Positions 28,991 through 41,200 of a DNA stretch of 46,587 nucleotides are shown piece by piece. Position numbers and translations under genes: made by a program. Source of the DNA: Streptomyces scopuliridis RB72. Its GTDB lineage: Bacteria; Actinomycetota; Actinomycetes; Streptomycetales; Streptomycetaceae. The notes beneath the pieces were generated by a model. The model saw only the letters and a list, made by a program, of their open reading frames with translations, had not been told where the DNA came from and did not search any database. Position 1 is the first letter of the stretch, and each line of letters opens with the position of its first letter. The stretch spans positions 1-46,587 of the forward strand of contig NZ_JOEI01000039.1 in assembly GCF_000718095.1 (NCBI RefSeq), given 5' to 3'.

Positions 28991-29025
28991 GGGGGGTCTC
29001 TCCTCTGGACGGTCGGACGGTAATG

Positions 29026-29070
29026 GGGCCGGGCGGGGCGGCGTCGTACGATCGCCGCCCCGCCCGGCCC
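29026..29070 (-). terminator. Perfect hairpin between nysK and nysL
   Basis: Arms 29026-29043 (GGGCCGGGCGGGGCGGCG) and 29053-29070 pair perfectly over 18 bp with a 9-base loop. It starts six bases after the nysK stop, so it is well placed to end or attenuate the nysJ-nysK transcript before nysL. Only about 35 bases remain before the nysL start, too few for an obvious separate promoter. Confidence 0.65.
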
Positions 29071-29075
29071 GGGGG

Positions 29076-32000
29076 TTACGCCTCGCCGGCGGGCAGGCCG
29101 CCGAGCCACTCCTCGATCGTCCGCGCCGTCAGCGCGGAGTGCTCCTTGGCGAGGGACAGATGGTTGGCCCGGATCTCACGGATGTCGTCCGCGGGAACGC
29201 CCGCGGTGTCGAACAGGAAGCCGTCCAGCGACTCCACGCACCGCACGAGCATCGTCGGCGCGGTGGTGGGCACCGTCTCGATGTCGGTCATCGCCATGAA
29301 CCAGTGCGCCATCGCGGAGAGCCTGGCGCTGTTGAGCGTCACCGACGGCGAGTCGATGTCGGCGAGGTAGTACCGGGTGGTCCTGTCGAGGTCCTTGCCC
29401 TCGCCCGGCTGGTACCGGATGCTCGCGGTGTCCAGCAGGATCACCGCTTCGGGGCGGATGCCCCAGGTCTCCTCCAGCACGCCCGCGGCCAGATAGGCGA
29501 GCGAGCCGCCGGTCGAGTGGCCCACCAGCACGAAGGGTTCGCCGTCGCTGGCGTGCAGGGCGCTCTCCGCGACGATACGGGCCGCGGCCTCGCTCGTGGC
29601 CGGCAGCAGCTCACCGGGGGCGAACCCCATGAGCGGCAGCGCCGAGACATGCCGCTTGCCGCGGAAGTGCGCCGCGATACGGGCGTACTGATGCACGCCG
29701 CCGGTGGCGCCGGGGGCGCTGACGAAGACCAGCCGGGGGCTGCTCGGACCGTCCGCCAGGACGACGGGCGCCGACAGCTCCTCCAGGTCGGCGGGGGTCT
29801 CGAAGGTCGGCCGGGTGTTGGCCACGGCCTTCAGCATGCGCATGCCCTCGACCATCTTTCCGGCCTGCACCGCCGCGTAGAACAGACCCTCCAGCGTCTC
29901 GTCCGGGTTCTGGGTGCCGCGCGCGACGGCGGGGGCCCCGGCGGTGGTGCTCGGGGTGCCGGGAGCCAACTGCCCGGCCAGCTCCCCGTGGAGCCAGCGG
30001 GCGAGCTTCACGGGGGTCGCGTTGTCGAAGACCACCGAGCTCGGCAGCCGCAGCCCCAGCGCCTCGGCGAGCTGGTTGCGCAGCCCGACGGAGACCAGCG
30101 AGTCGAACCCCAGCTCCAGGAAGCCGCGTTCGGGGTCGACATCGCTCGGGTCGGGGTGGCCGAGGAGCGCGGCGGAGTAGCCCACCACCAGCTCGATGAG
30201 CAGGCTCTCCTGCTCGGCCGGCGCCAGGTGCCGCAGCCGCTCGCGCAGGGTGACCGGCGAGCGGTCGGCCGCGGCGGCGGAGCGGCGGATACGGGGTACC
30301 AGCTCGCGCCACAGCGCCGGCAGGGCCTGCTGCTCCTGGAGCCCGGCGACATTGATCCGGGTCGGGACCACCGTGGCCCGGTCCCGGACGAGCGCGGCGT
30401 CGAAGAGCGCCAGGCCCTGGTCGATGGCCAGCGGCGGCATGCCGCCCCGGGCCATCCGCTCCAGGTCGGCGGCGCTGACATGGCTGGTCATACCGCTGCC
30501 CCGGCCCCAGGGACCCCAGGCGAGGGAGACCGCGGGCAGATCCTGGCTCCTGCGGTGCTGGGCCAGGGCGTCCAGGTAGGCGTTGGCCGCGGCGTAGTTG
30601 CCCTGGCCGGGGCCGCCCAGCACACCGGAGACGGAGGAGTACAGCACGAAGGCGGCCAGATCGAGAGCGCGGGTCGCCTCGTGCAGATACCAGGCGGCGT
30701 CCACCTTCGGCCGCAGTACGCGCTCCAGCAGCTCCGGCGTCAGCGAGCCGGTGAGCGCGTCGCCCAGCACACCGGCGGTGTGGATGACGGCGGTCAGCGG
30801 GCGTTCCTCGGGCACACCGGCGATCAGCGCGGTCACCGACTCCCGGTCGCCCAGGTCGCAGGAGACCACGGAGGCTTCGGCGCCCCGCTCGGCCAGGGCG
30901 GCGAGCAGTTCCGGCACGCCCGGGGCGTCCTGGCCGCTCCTGCTGGCCAGCAGGAGATGCCGTACGCCGTGCTCGGCGACCAGATGGCGCGCCAGTTCCT
31001 TGCCGAGGCCACCGGTTCCGCCGGTGATCAGTACGGTGCCCTCGGGGTCCCAGGGGCGCGCGGCGCCGCCGGCCGAGGGGGTCTCGTCGTTCTCGGGCAG
31101 CCGGGTGAGGCGTCCGGCCCTGACCGTGTGGGAGCGCACGACCAGCTGCTGTTCGTCCAGGCCGAGCAGACCGGGCAGGACCCCCGCGGACAGGAACGCG
31201 TCGTCCATGTCGACCAGCAGGAAGCTGCCGGGGTTCTCGGTCTGCGCGGACCGTACCAGGCCCCAGACCGCGGCGGCGGCCACGTCCCTGACCTCCTCGC
31301 CGTCGACCGCGATGGCGCCGCGGGTGACGAAGACCAGCCGTGAGCGCGCCAGGACCGGTTCGTTCAGCCACTCCTGGAGCAGGCCGAGCGCGAAGGTGGT
31401 GAGGGTGCGCACCGACTCGGGTCCGGCCGCCGCCGGGTCGCCGACCACGGGCACCAGGAAGACATCGGGGGCGACACCGCTGTCGCCGACCGCGCCGGTC
31501 AGGGACTCCGCGTACGCGCTGACGGTCTCGTCGGCGCGGTGCATCGCGTATCCCAGGTCGAGTTCGTCGACGCCGACGACCGCCCAGCGGGTGCCGGTGG
31601 CGGGCACCGGCTCGGGGACGGGCACCCAGTCGAGCGTGAGGAACGAGCCCTGCTCGGTGCCGCCGGCCGTGGGCGTGGCCCGCCGGGGCTCACCGGAGGG
31701 CGGGCCCAGGACCAGCGAATCGACCGAGAGCACCGGAGCGCCGGTCGTGTCGACCGCGCTCAGCGCGACCTCGTCCGGGCCGGTCGCGGAGATCCGTACG
31801 CGCAGGGCGGAGGCCGCCGCGGCGTGCAGGGTCAGTCCGTTCCAGGACACCGGGACGGCGGCGGGCGCGCCGTCGGGGTCGAGGCAGCCGGCCGCGCGGG
31901 CGGCGGCGTCCAGCAGCGCCGGGTGGATGCCGAACGCGGCGGCGTCCTCGGCCGCCGGGGGCAGCGCCACCTCGGCGTAGACCTCGCCCTCGTGCCGCCA

Positions 32001-35000
32001 GACGCCCGACAGCCCCTGGAACACGGGCCCGTAGGCGAGCCCGGCGTCGGTGAGCCGTTCGTACAGTCCGTCCAGGGCGACCGGCTTGGCGTCGCGCGGC
32101 GGCCATACGGCGGTGTCGAACCCGCCGGTCTCCTCGGCCTGTCCGGCCGGCGCCAGCACACCTCGGGCGTGCGGCGTCCAGCCGTCCGTGTCGCGGTCGG
32201 CGGGGCGGGAGTGCACCGTCACGGGCCGGTTTCCCGACTCGTCCGGCGCGCCCACCCGTACCTGCACGGTGACCGCGTCGCGACCGGCCAGTACGAGGGG
32301 GGCGGACAGGGTCAGTTCCGCGACGCGGTCGTGGCCCGTCTGGTCACCGGCCCGGATCGCCAGTTCCGCGAAGGCCGCGCCGGGCAGCACGATCCGGCCG
32401 GAGATCCGGTGGTCGGCGAGCCAGGGATGCGACTGCGCCGACAGCCTGCCGGTCAGTAGGGTCTCGTCCGACTCGGCGATCGTGACGGCGGCGCCGAGCA
32501 GCGGATGCCCGGCGGCCACCAGACCGAGACCCGAGGCGTCGCCGCTGACCGCGCGGACCGTGGGCCAGTACCGCTCGTTCTGGAACGCGTACGTCGGCAG
32601 CTCCACCTGGCGCGCGCCCGTGCCGGCGAACAGCCCGTTCCAGTCCACCGCGACACCGCGCGCGTACAGCCCGGCGAGCGCCGTCACGGCCGCGGTCTCC
32701 TCGGGCCGGTCCTTGCGCAGGACGGGCAGCGCCGTCACGGCCGGGTCCTGGACGGTTTCCGGTACGAGGGCGGAGAGCACCGCGTCCGGGCCCAGTTCCA
32801 GGAAGGTCCGTACGCCTCGCCCGGCGAGCGTGCGCACACCGTCGCCGAACCGCACGGCCTCGCGGACATGGCGCACCCAGTAGCCGGGGTCGGTGAGTTC
32901 ACCGGCGGTGGCCACCTCGCCGGTCAGGTTCGAGACGACCGGCACGGCCGGCTCCTGGGGGGCCAGGCCCTCCACCACGGCGCGGAACGCGTCGAGCATG
33001 GGCTCCATGAGCGGCGAGTGGAACGCGTGACTGACCGCGAGCCGGCTGGTCTTGCGGCCCTCGGCCGCCAGCCGGGCCGCGAGGTCGAGCACCGCGGTCT
33101 CGTCGCCCGAGACGACCACCGCGTCGGGCCCGTTGACCGCGGCGACCGAGACCCGGTCGGTGAGCAGCGGCGTGATCTCGTCCTCGGTGGCCCGTACGGC
33201 GACCATCGCGCCCCCGGCGGGCAGCTCCCGCATCAGCCGGGCGCGCGCCGCGACCAGCCGGCAGGCGTCCTCCAGCGAGAACACCCCGGCCACGTGCGCG
33301 GCCGTGATCTCACCGACGGAGTGCCCCGCCAGGAAGTCCGGCTTGACGCCCCAGGACCGGACCAGCCGGTACAGCGCCACCTCGACGGCGAACAGCGCGG
33401 GCTGGGTGAAGCCCGTGTCGTTCAGCGCGTCCGCGTCGTCGCCCCAGATGACCTCGCGCAGCGGACGGTCCAACTCCCCGTCCAGCTGGGCCAGTACGGA
33501 GTCCAGGGCCTCGGCGAAGACGGGGAACCGCGCGTACAGCTCCCGGCCCGTCCCGATGCGCTGCGAGCCCTGGCCGGAGAAGAGCACGGCCAGCGCGCCC
33601 TTGCCGGAGGCCCCGCGCGCCACCTCGACGGGTGCCCCGTCCTCGGTGTCCGTCGTGGCCAGCAGCACCGCGCGGTGCTCGAACGCGGAGCGGGTCGTGG
33701 CGAGCGAGAAGCCGAGGTCGAGCGGGTCGGCGCCGCGCGCGTCCGCGAAGGCGCGAATACGGTCCAGCTGCGCGTCGAGCGCGGCCCCGCCGCGGCCCGA
33801 CACCGGCCACGGCACGGCCTTCGGCGTGACGACCGGCGCCGGCGCGGGCTCCTCCGCCGCCTCGGCGGGCGGCGCCTGCTCGATGAGCACATGCGCGTTG
33901 GTGCCGCTGATACCGAACGACGACACACCGGCGCGGCGTACCCGGTCGCCCTCCGGCCACTCCACCGGCTCGGTCAGCAGCCGTACGTCACCGGCCGTCC
34001 AGTCCACGTGCGAGGAGGGCTCGTCCACATGCAGCGTGCGGGGCAGCACGCCATTGCGGAGCGCGAGCACGACCTTCATGACACCCGCGACACCCGCCGC
34101 CGCCTGTGTGTGTCCGATGTTCGACTTGACCGTGCCGAGCCACAGCGGGTGCTCGGGCTCGCGGTCCTGGCCGTACGTGGCGAGTAGGGCGCCCGCCTCG
34201 ATCGGATCGCCCAGGGTGGTTCCCGTACCGTGCGCCTCGACCGCGTCCACCTCGGACGGGGAGAGTCCGGCGCCGGCCAGTGCCTGGCGGATCACCCGTT
34301 GCTGGGAAGGGCCGTTGGGCGCGCTCAGACCGTTGGACGCGCCGTCCTGGTTGACCGCGCTGCCGCGCAGCACCGCGAGGACGGGGTGTCCGTTGCGCCG
34401 GGCGTCGGACAGCCGTTCCACGACCAGCAGACCGGCGCCCTCGGACCAGGCGGTGCCGTCCGCCGCGTCGGAGAAGGCCTTGCAGCGCCCGTCGGCGGCC
34501 AGTCCGCCCTGGACGCTGAACCCGGCGAAGCTGGAGGAGGTCGCCATCACGGTCACCCCGCCGGCCAGCGCCAGCGAGCATTCGCCGTTGCGTACGGCCT
34601 GCGCGGCGAGGTGCAGGGTCACCAGCGAGGACGAGCAGGCGGTGTCGAGGGTGACCGCGGGGCCTTCGAGCCCGAGGACGAAGGAGAGCCGGCCCGACAT
34701 GACGCTCGCCGCGAGGCCGTTGCCCGCGTAGCCGCCCATGTCGTCGCGCGAGGCGAGCACCAGGTGCGCGTAGTCCTGGGAGTTGGTGCCGACGAAGACA
34801 CCGGTCCTGCTGCCGCGCAGGCCGGCCGGGTCGATGCCGGAGCGCTCGATGGCCTCCCAGGCCACCTCCAGGAGCAGTCGCTGCTGCGGGTCCATGGCCA
34901 GCGCCTCGCGCGGCGAGATGTCGAAGAACCCCGGGTCGAACCGCGGCGCGTCGTCGATGAATCCACCCTCCTGGGTGGCGCTGCGGCCCTGTCCGTCACC

Positions 35001-35243
35001 GGCGAGCACGTCCAGGTCCCAGCCGCGGTCGTCGGGGAATCCGGAGATGGCGCTGCGGCCGTCGGCGAGCAGCTCCCACAGGTCCTCGGGGGACCGGACC
35101 CCGCCGGGGAACCTGCATCCCATCCCGACGATCGCCACCGGTTCGTGACGGCCGGATTCGGCCTCTTCGAGTCGTTGGCGGGTCTGGTGCAGATCCGCCG
35201 TGACCCACTTCAGGTAATCGACGAGTTTCTTTTCGTCCGGCAT
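29076..35243 (-). CDS. nysK: NysK-type PKS, module 18 with terminal thioesterase
   Basis: A 2055-residue final module that adds the last malonyl unit, reduces the keto group and releases the chain as the macrolactone. Docking helix 1-33 ([20 protein letters not shown]). KS Cys203. AT (about 548-850): [10 protein letters not shown], Ser642 in GHSVGE, HAFH. DH-like domain: [11 protein letters not shown] and YGPVFQGL are intact, but DxxxH reads [19 protein letters not shown] in place of [14 protein letters not shown] Ser1715 in LGFDSL. TE about 1795-2055, with Ser1910 in VGHSTGG, a likely Asp in ILLDTAS and a His in KEHSAL. The C-3 hydroxyl of the family implies that the DH is inactive. ATG 35243 with AGGAAGG about ten bases upstream; the gap to nysJ is 51 bases. 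Confidence 0.94.
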   Translation of the reverse strand: MPDEKKLVDYLKWVTADLHQTRQRLEEAESGRHEPVAIVGMGCRFPGGVRSPEDLWELLADGRSAISGFPDDRGWDLDVLAGDGQGRSATQEGGFIDDAPRFDPGFFDISPREALAMDPQQRLLLEVAWEAIERSGIDPAGLRGSRTGVFVGTNSQDYAHLVLASRDDMGGYAGNGLAASVMSGRLSFVLGLEGPAVTLDTACSSSLVTLHLAAQAVRNGECSLALAGGVTVMATSSSFAGFSVQGGLAADGRCKAFSDAADGTAWSEGAGLLVVERLSDARRNGHPVLAVLRGSAVNQDGASNGLSAPNGPSQQRVIRQALAGAGLSPSEVDAVEAHGTGTTLGDPIEAGALLATYGQDREPEHPLWLGTVKSNIGHTQAAAGVAGVMKVVLALRNGVLPRTLHVDEPSSHVDWTAGDVRLLTEPVEWPEGDRVRRAGVSSFGISGTNAHVLIEQAPPAEAAEEPAPAPVVTPKAVPWPVSGRGGAALDAQLDRIRAFADARGADPLDLGFSLATTRSAFEHRAVLLATTDTEDGAPVEVARGASGKGALAVLFSGQGSQRIGTGRELYARFPVFAEALDSVLAQLDGELDRPLREVIWGDDADALNDTGFTQPALFAVEVALYRLVRSWGVKPDFLAGHSVGEITAAHVAGVFSLEDACRLVAARARLMRELPAGGAMVAVRATEDEITPLLTDRVSVAAVNGPDAVVVSGDETAVLDLAARLAAEGRKTSRLAVSHAFHSPLMEPMLDAFRAVVEGLAPQEPAVPVVSNLTGEVATAGELTDPGYWVRHVREAVRFGDGVRTLAGRGVRTFLELGPDAVLSALVPETVQDPAVTALPVLRKDRPEETAAVTALAGLYARGVAVDWNGLFAGTGARQVELPTYAFQNERYWPTVRAVSGDASGLGLVAAGHPLLGAAVTIAESDETLLTGRLSAQSHPWLADHRISGRIVLPGAAFAELAIRAGDQTGHDRVAELTLSAPLVLAGRDAVTVQVRVGAPDESGNRPVTVHSRPADRDTDGWTPHARGVLAPAGQAEETGGFDTAVWPPRDAKPVALDGLYERLTDAGLAYGPVFQGLSGVWRHEGEVYAEVALPPAAEDAAAFGIHPALLDAAARAAGCLDPDGAPAAVPVSWNGLTLHAAAASALRVRISATGPDEVALSAVDTTGAPVLSVDSLVLGPPSGEPRRATPTAGGTEQGSFLTLDWVPVPEPVPATGTRWAVVGVDELDLGYAMHRADETVSAYAESLTGAVGDSGVAPDVFLVPVVGDPAAAGPESVRTLTTFALGLLQEWLNEPVLARSRLVFVTRGAIAVDGEEVRDVAAAAVWGLVRSAQTENPGSFLLVDMDDAFLSAGVLPGLLGLDEQQLVVRSHTVRAGRLTRLPENDETPSAGGAARPWDPEGTVLITGGTGGLGKELARHLVAEHGVRHLLLASRSGQDAPGVPELLAALAERGAEASVVSCDLGDRESVTALIAGVPEERPLTAVIHTAGVLGDALTGSLTPELLERVLRPKVDAAWYLHEATRALDLAAFVLYSSVSGVLGGPGQGNYAAANAYLDALAQHRRSQDLPAVSLAWGPWGRGSGMTSHVSAADLERMARGGMPPLAIDQGLALFDAALVRDRATVVPTRINVAGLQEQQALPALWRELVPRIRRSAAAADRSPVTLRERLRHLAPAEQESLLIELVVGYSAALLGHPDPSDVDPERGFLELGFDSLVSVGLRNQLAEALGLRLPSSVVFDNATPVKLARWLHGELAGQLAPGTPSTTAGAPAVARGTQNPDETLEGLFYAAVQAGKMVEGMRMLKAVANTRPTFETPADLEELSAPVVLADGPSSPRLVFVSAPGATGGVHQYARIAAHFRGKRHVSALPLMGFAPGELLPATSEAAARIVAESALHASDGEPFVLVGHSTGGSLAYLAAGVLEETWGIRPEAVILLDTASIRYQPGEGKDLDRTTRYYLADIDSPSVTLNSARLSAMAHWFMAMTDIETVPTTAPTMLVRCVESLDGFLFDTAGVPADDIREIRANHLSLAKEHSALTARTIEEWLGGLPAGEA

Positions 35244-35294
35244 CGTCCGTGAACCTTCCTCAGATGTATCGCGTGCGAAGGGAGTGGGCCCCTG

Positions 35295-38200
35295 TCAGGA
35301 ATCCGTTGACCTGCCGAGCTCGTTGTCGATGAAGGCGAGGATCTCGTCGGCGCTGGCGGCCTCGATCCGTTCGGTGACCACGGCTTCGCCGGTCTCCGGG
35401 GCGGCTCCGTCCCACCGCGCGAGGAGCCGGCGCAGCCGGCCGGCGACCCCGGTCCTGGTGACCTCGTCGAGCGTGCCGTCGGTGAACGCGGCCTCCAGCT
35501 GGTCGAGCGCCGCCAGCGGCGAGCCGTCCGTCCCGGAGGTGTCCGCGCCGAACAGCGCCGGCAGCAGATGCCCGGCGACGGCGAGCGGGGTGGGGTGGTC
35601 GAACACGAGGGTGGCGGAGAGCCGTACCCCCGTGGCCGCGGTCAGCCGGGTGCGCAGCTCCACCGCCATCAGCGAGTCGAAGCCCAGCCGGCTGAAGTCC
35701 CGGTCGGCCGGGACGGCGTCCGGGGTGGCGTGTCCCAGTACGGCGGCGGTCTCGGTTCGCACCAGCTCCACCAGCGCCGCTTCCCGCTCCTCCGCGTTCA
35801 GCCCTTCCAGGCGCCCCGTCAGACCGGTGGCACGACTCCGGTTGGCGCCGGTGGCACGGCTCCGGTTGGCGGCCGTACGGCGCTTGGTCCGGACAAGTCC
35901 GCGCAGTATCCCGGGGATCTCGGCCGTCGAGGGAACCGTCGCCGGGCCCGCTCCGGCGGCGATCCGCACCGGCACGACCAGTGCCTCGTCACGGGCGTTC
36001 GCCGCGTCGAACAGCGCGAGTCCCTGTTCCACCGACAGCGGGGCGAGATCCGAGCGGGAAATGCGGCGCAGATCGGTGTCGCTCAGGGTGCCGGTCATCC
36101 CGGTGTCCGAGGTCCAGGGGCCCCAGGCGAGCGACACGGCGGGCAGACCGAGGGCGGCGCGGTGCGCGGCCAGCGCGTCCAGGAAGGTGTTGGCGGCGGC
36201 GTAGTTGCCCTGCCCCGGACCTCCCATGAGACCGGCGACCGAGGAGTACAGGACGAACCCGGCCAGACCGGGGGCGAGTTCGCGGGTCATCTCGTGCAAC
36301 TGCCAGGCCGCGTCCGCCTTCGGACGCAGTATCCGGTCGATCAGGGCCGGGGTGAGCGAGCCGATGGTGGCGTCGCCGAGCACGCCGGCGGTGTGCACCA
36401 CGGCGGTCAGCGGGTGTTCGGCGGGTACGGCGGCCAGCAGCGCGCCGAGCGCCGTACGGTCGGCGACATCGCAGGCGGCGACGGTCACCTCGACGCCGTG
36501 GGCGGTCAGTTCGGCCCGCAGTTCCTCGGCGCCGGGCGCGTCGGGTCCGCGCCGGCCGGCCAGCAGCAGATGCTTCATGCCGTGCGCGGTCACCAGATGC
36601 CTGGCGAGCGTGCTGCCGAGGCCGCCGGTGCCGCCGGTGATCAGCACCGTACCGTCGCGGTCCCAGGACCGGATCCGGTCCGGCGGCGGGGTGACTCCGC
36701 TCTCGGACAGCCGCGCGAGCCTGGCGACCTGTACGGCGCCGTCGCGCAGCGCCGCCTGGGACTCGGCGGCCTCCAGCAGCCCCGGCAGGGCGGTGAGAGC
36801 CTTGCCCAGGGCGTCGGTGTCGTCGAGGTCGAGCAGCAGGAAGGAGCCGGGCTCCTCCAACTGGGCGGAGCGGACCAGGCCCCATACGGGGGCGGCGGCC
36901 AGGTCCCGTACGTCCTCGGCGCCGACGGCGACCGCGCGCCGGGTGACGAACACCAGCCGCGATACGGCGGTCCGCCGGTCGGCGGACCAGGCGCGCAGCA
37001 GGTCGAGAGCGGCGGTCGTCATGGTCCGCGCGGCGCCGGGAACGTCCTCCGCGCCGGACGGGTCGCCGATGACCGGGGCCAGGACGACGTCCGGCAACAG
37101 CCCTTCACTGTCCAGGAGTTCGGCGAGCGACCCGGCGCGTACGGCGGGCACTCCGTCCGCCGGGCCCGCCGCGTCCAGCGCGGTCGCCAGGCCCGCCGGG
37201 TCCGCACCGACGACCGCCCAGCGAAGACCGGCGGACGCGGGTGCCTCCGGGGCGGGAGCCGCCTCCCAGACGACGCCGAACAGCGAGGCCCGCTCTCCGG
37301 TGGCTCCCGCCTCGGCGGGAGCCGCGTCGGCGGCCGGGCGAACGGCCAGCGAGCGTACGGAGATCACCGGCGCGCCGTCCGCGTCGACGGCCACCAGCGA
37401 CACGGTGTCCTGGCCGGTGTCGGTCAGCCGTACCCGCAGCGCCGTGGCGGCGCCCGCGTGCAGGGTCAGTCCCCGCCAGGCGAACGCTTCGACGCCCTCG
37501 GCCGTGGCGTCGGTGTCCAGCAGTCCCGCCGCGCGGACGGCGGCGTCCAGCAGCGTCGGATGGATCGTGAACGCGCCGCCCCTGTCCGCCTCTTCGTCCA
37601 GCGCGACCTCCGCGAACACCACGCCGTCCCGCCGCCAGGCGGTGCGCGGGCCGGCGTCGTCCTCCTCGAACTCCACCACCTGGGCACCGGACGGCGGCCA
37701 GACGGAGGTGTCGAACTCCTCGTCCGGTGTCACCTCGCCGTCACCGGCGGCCAGTACTCCGGTGGCGTGCCGGGTCCACGGCAGATCCGACCCGGCCTCG
37801 GGGCGGGCGTGTACGTCCAGGCTGCGGCGGCCTGCCTCGTCGGCGGCGCCCACCCGCACCTGGATCCGTACCGCGCCCTCCTCGGGCACGAACAGCCCGC
37901 TCTCCACGGTCAGTTCCTCGATCAGCTCGCAGCCCACCTCGTCACCGGCGCGTACGGCCAGCTCGGCGAAGGCCGCCGCGGGCAGCGGCACGGGCCCGTC
38001 GGAGATCCGGTGCGCGGCCAGCCAGGGGTGCGCCGGGAGCGACAGCCTGCCGGTCAGCACCACATCGTCGGAGCCGGCCACCGTCATCGCCGCGCCCAGC
38101 AGCGGATGCCCGGCGGCCACCAGACCGAGGCCGGAGGCGTCGCCCGCGACGGCGGACGACACCGAGGGCCAGTAGCGCTCGCGCTGGAAGGCGTACGTCG

Positions 38201-41200
38201 GCAGTTCCACCCGGCGCGCGCCCGTACCGGCGAAGATCCCGGTCCAGTCGGTGGGGACACCGTGCGCGTGGAGCCGGGCGAGCGCGGTGACGGCGGTCAG
38301 TTCCTCGGGCCTGTCCTTGCGCAGGACGGGCACGACGACGGCCTCGTCCGGTACGGACGCGTGGACCAGGGCGGAGAGCACACCGTCCGGGCCCAGCTCC
38401 AGGAACGTACCGACTCCCTTGCCCGCGAGGGTCCGTACGCCGTCGGCGAAGCGGACCGCCTCGCGGACGTGCCGTACCCAGTAGCCGGCGGAGCACAGTT
38501 CACCGGCCGTGGCCGGCTCGCCGGTCAGGTTCGAGACGACCGGGATACGGGGCGCCTCGTAGGTGAGCTTCTCGGCGACCGTCCGGAAGCCTTCCAGCAT
38601 CGGGTCCATCAGGGGCGAGTGGAACGCGTGGCTCACCGGGAGCCGGCTCGTCCTGCGTCCCCCGGCCGCCAGACGTTCCGCGGTCTTCAGGACCTGGTCC
38701 TCGGCGCCGGAGATGACCACCGCCGTGGGTCCGTTGACGGCGGCGATCGCCACCTCGCCGGAGAGCAGCGGCCGTACCTCGTCCTCGGTGGCCTCCACGG
38801 CGACCATGGCACCGCCCTCGGGCAGCGCCTCCATCAGCCGCGCGCGGGCCGCGACCAGCCTTGCCGCGTCCGCCAGCGAGAACACTCCGGCCACATGGGC
38901 GGCGGCGATCTCACCGATCGAGTGACCCGCCACGTAGTCCGGGGTCACCCCCCACGACTCCACCAGCCGGAACAGCGCGACCTCGATCGCGAACAGCGCG
39001 GGCTGGGTGTACGCGGTGCGGTTCAGCGTCCCGGCGTCGTCGCCCCAGATCACCTCGCGCAGCGGACGGGTCAACTCCCCGTCGAGATGGGCGAGTACGG
39101 AGTCGAGCGCGTCGGCGAAGACCGGGAAGCGCTCATAGAGCTCGCGGCCCATGCCCAGTCGCTGGCTGCCCTGGCCGGAGAAGAGGACCGCTGCCGGCCG
39201 CTCCACGGCCACTCCCCTGGCGACCTGCGACGCGTCCGAGCTGCCGCCCGGAGCCATGAGCACGGCCCGGTGCTCGAAGGCCGACCGGCTCTCGGCCAGC
39301 GAGCGGCCGAGGTCGAGCGGGGAGAGCCCGGGGCGGTCCGCCACGAAGGAGCGCAGCCGGTCCAGCTGTGCGTCCAGCGCGGCTTCGCTCTTGGCCGAGA
39401 CGAGCCACGGCACGGCGGCCGGGGCCACCTCGGGGGCCGGGGCCGGGGCCACCGGCTCGGCCCGCGGGGCCTGTTCCAGGACCACATGCGCGTTGGTGCC
39501 GCTGATCCCGAAGGACGACACACCGGCCCTGCGGGCGTGCCCGGTCTCCGGCCACTCCCGCTGCTCGGTCAGCAACTCCACCGCGCCCGAGGACCAGTTG
39601 ACCCGGGTCGAGGGCTCGCTGACATGCAGCGTCCTGGGCAGCCTGCCGTGCCGGAGCGCCAGCACCATCTTCAGCACACCCGCGACACCCGCGGCGGCCT
39701 GGGTGTGGCCGAGGTTCGACTTCACGGATCCGAGCAGCAGGGGCCGCTCGGGGTCGCGGTCACGTCCGTACGTGGCGAGGAGGGCCCCCGCCTCGATGGG
39801 GTCGCCCAGGGTGGTGCCGGTGCCATGGGCCTCGACGGCGTCCACGTCCGCGGGGGTCAGACCGCCGGAGGCGAGGGCCTGACGGATGACCCGTTGCTGG
39901 GAAGGGCCGTTGGGGGCGGTCAGTCCGTTGGAGGCGCCGTCCTGATTGACGGCGGAACCACGCAGCACGGCCAGGATCTCGTGGCCGTGGCGCCGGGCGT
40001 CCGACAGCCGCTCGACGACCACCAGACCCACGCCTTCCGACCAGCCGGTGCCGTCGGCCGAGTCGGAGAACGCCTTGCAGCGCCCGTCCGGGGCCAGACC
40101 GCCCTGGCGGGTGAACCCGGCGAAGCTGGTCGAGGTCGACATGACGGTGACACCGCCGACCAGCGCCATGGAGCACTCACCGGCGCGCAGCGCCTGGGCG
40201 GCCCAGTGCAGCGCGACCAAGGAGGAGGAGCAGGCGGTGTCGACGGTGACGGCGGGGCCCTCGAAGCCGAAGGCGTAGGAGAGCCGGCCGGAGATGACGC
40301 TGGCGGCCAGACCGGTGCCCGCGTGGCCCTCCACGTCCTCGTTCGCCCGGAGGATCAGATTGGCGTAGTCCTGCCCGTTGGTGCCGACGAACACCCCGGT
40401 CTGGCTGCCGCGCAGCGAGGCCGGATCGGTCCCGGTGCGCTCGAACGCCTCCCACGCGGTCTCCAGCAGCAGCCGCTGCTGCGGGTCCATGGCGAGGGCC
40501 TCACGCGGTGAGATGTCGAAGAAGCCCGGGTCGAAGTCGGCGGCCTCGTAGAGGAATCCGCCTTCGCGCGTGGCACTGCGGCCCTGGCCGTCGCCCGCGA
40601 GGACATCGAGGTTCCAGCCACGGTCGGTGGGGAACTCCGCGATGCCGTCCCGGCCTTCGGTGAGCAGCTGCCACAGGTCCTCGGGCGAGCGCACCCCGCC
40701 GGGGAAGCGGCAGGCCATGCCGACGATGACGACCGGGTCGTCGGTGACCCCGGCGAGGGCGGTGCCCGGGGCGCCGGGTCCGGTACGCGCCCCGGTCTTC
40801 TCCCCCGTCTCCTCGCCGAGCAGTTCGGTGAGGAGATGGCCGGCGAGCGCGTGCGGGTTCGGATAGTCGAAGACCAGGCCGGCGGGGAGCGCCAGACCGG
40901 TCGTCTCCGTGAGCCGGTTGCTCAGTTCGACGGCGGTCAGCGAGTCGAAGCCGAGATCGCGGAATGCCTTGTCGCCCCTGATCGCGTCGGCTCCGGTGTG
41001 TCCGAGGACGGCGGCGGCCTGGGTACGGACGAGGGTGAGCAGTACGGCGGTCCGGTCGGCCCCGGTCGCCACGCTCAGCCGCTCACGCAGCCCGGACGCG
41101 GCCGATTCGCTCTCCCGCCGCGCTTCCCGTACCGCTGTCAGCGCCTTGCGCGCCTCGGGCAGATCGGCGAGGAGCGGGCTGGGGCGCAGACTCAGCAGCG

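Noticed and set aside
35568..40511. A 1647-codon open frame on the plus strand, opposite nysJ
   Set aside because: Antisense shadow of high-GC PKS coding sequence: arginine/glycine-rich, no recognisable domain, and fully overlapped by clear KS-AT-DH-KR modules. The long plus-strand frames at 6218-8626, 9934-12849, 12913-16311, 17572-20349 and 20358-23237 fail for the same reason.
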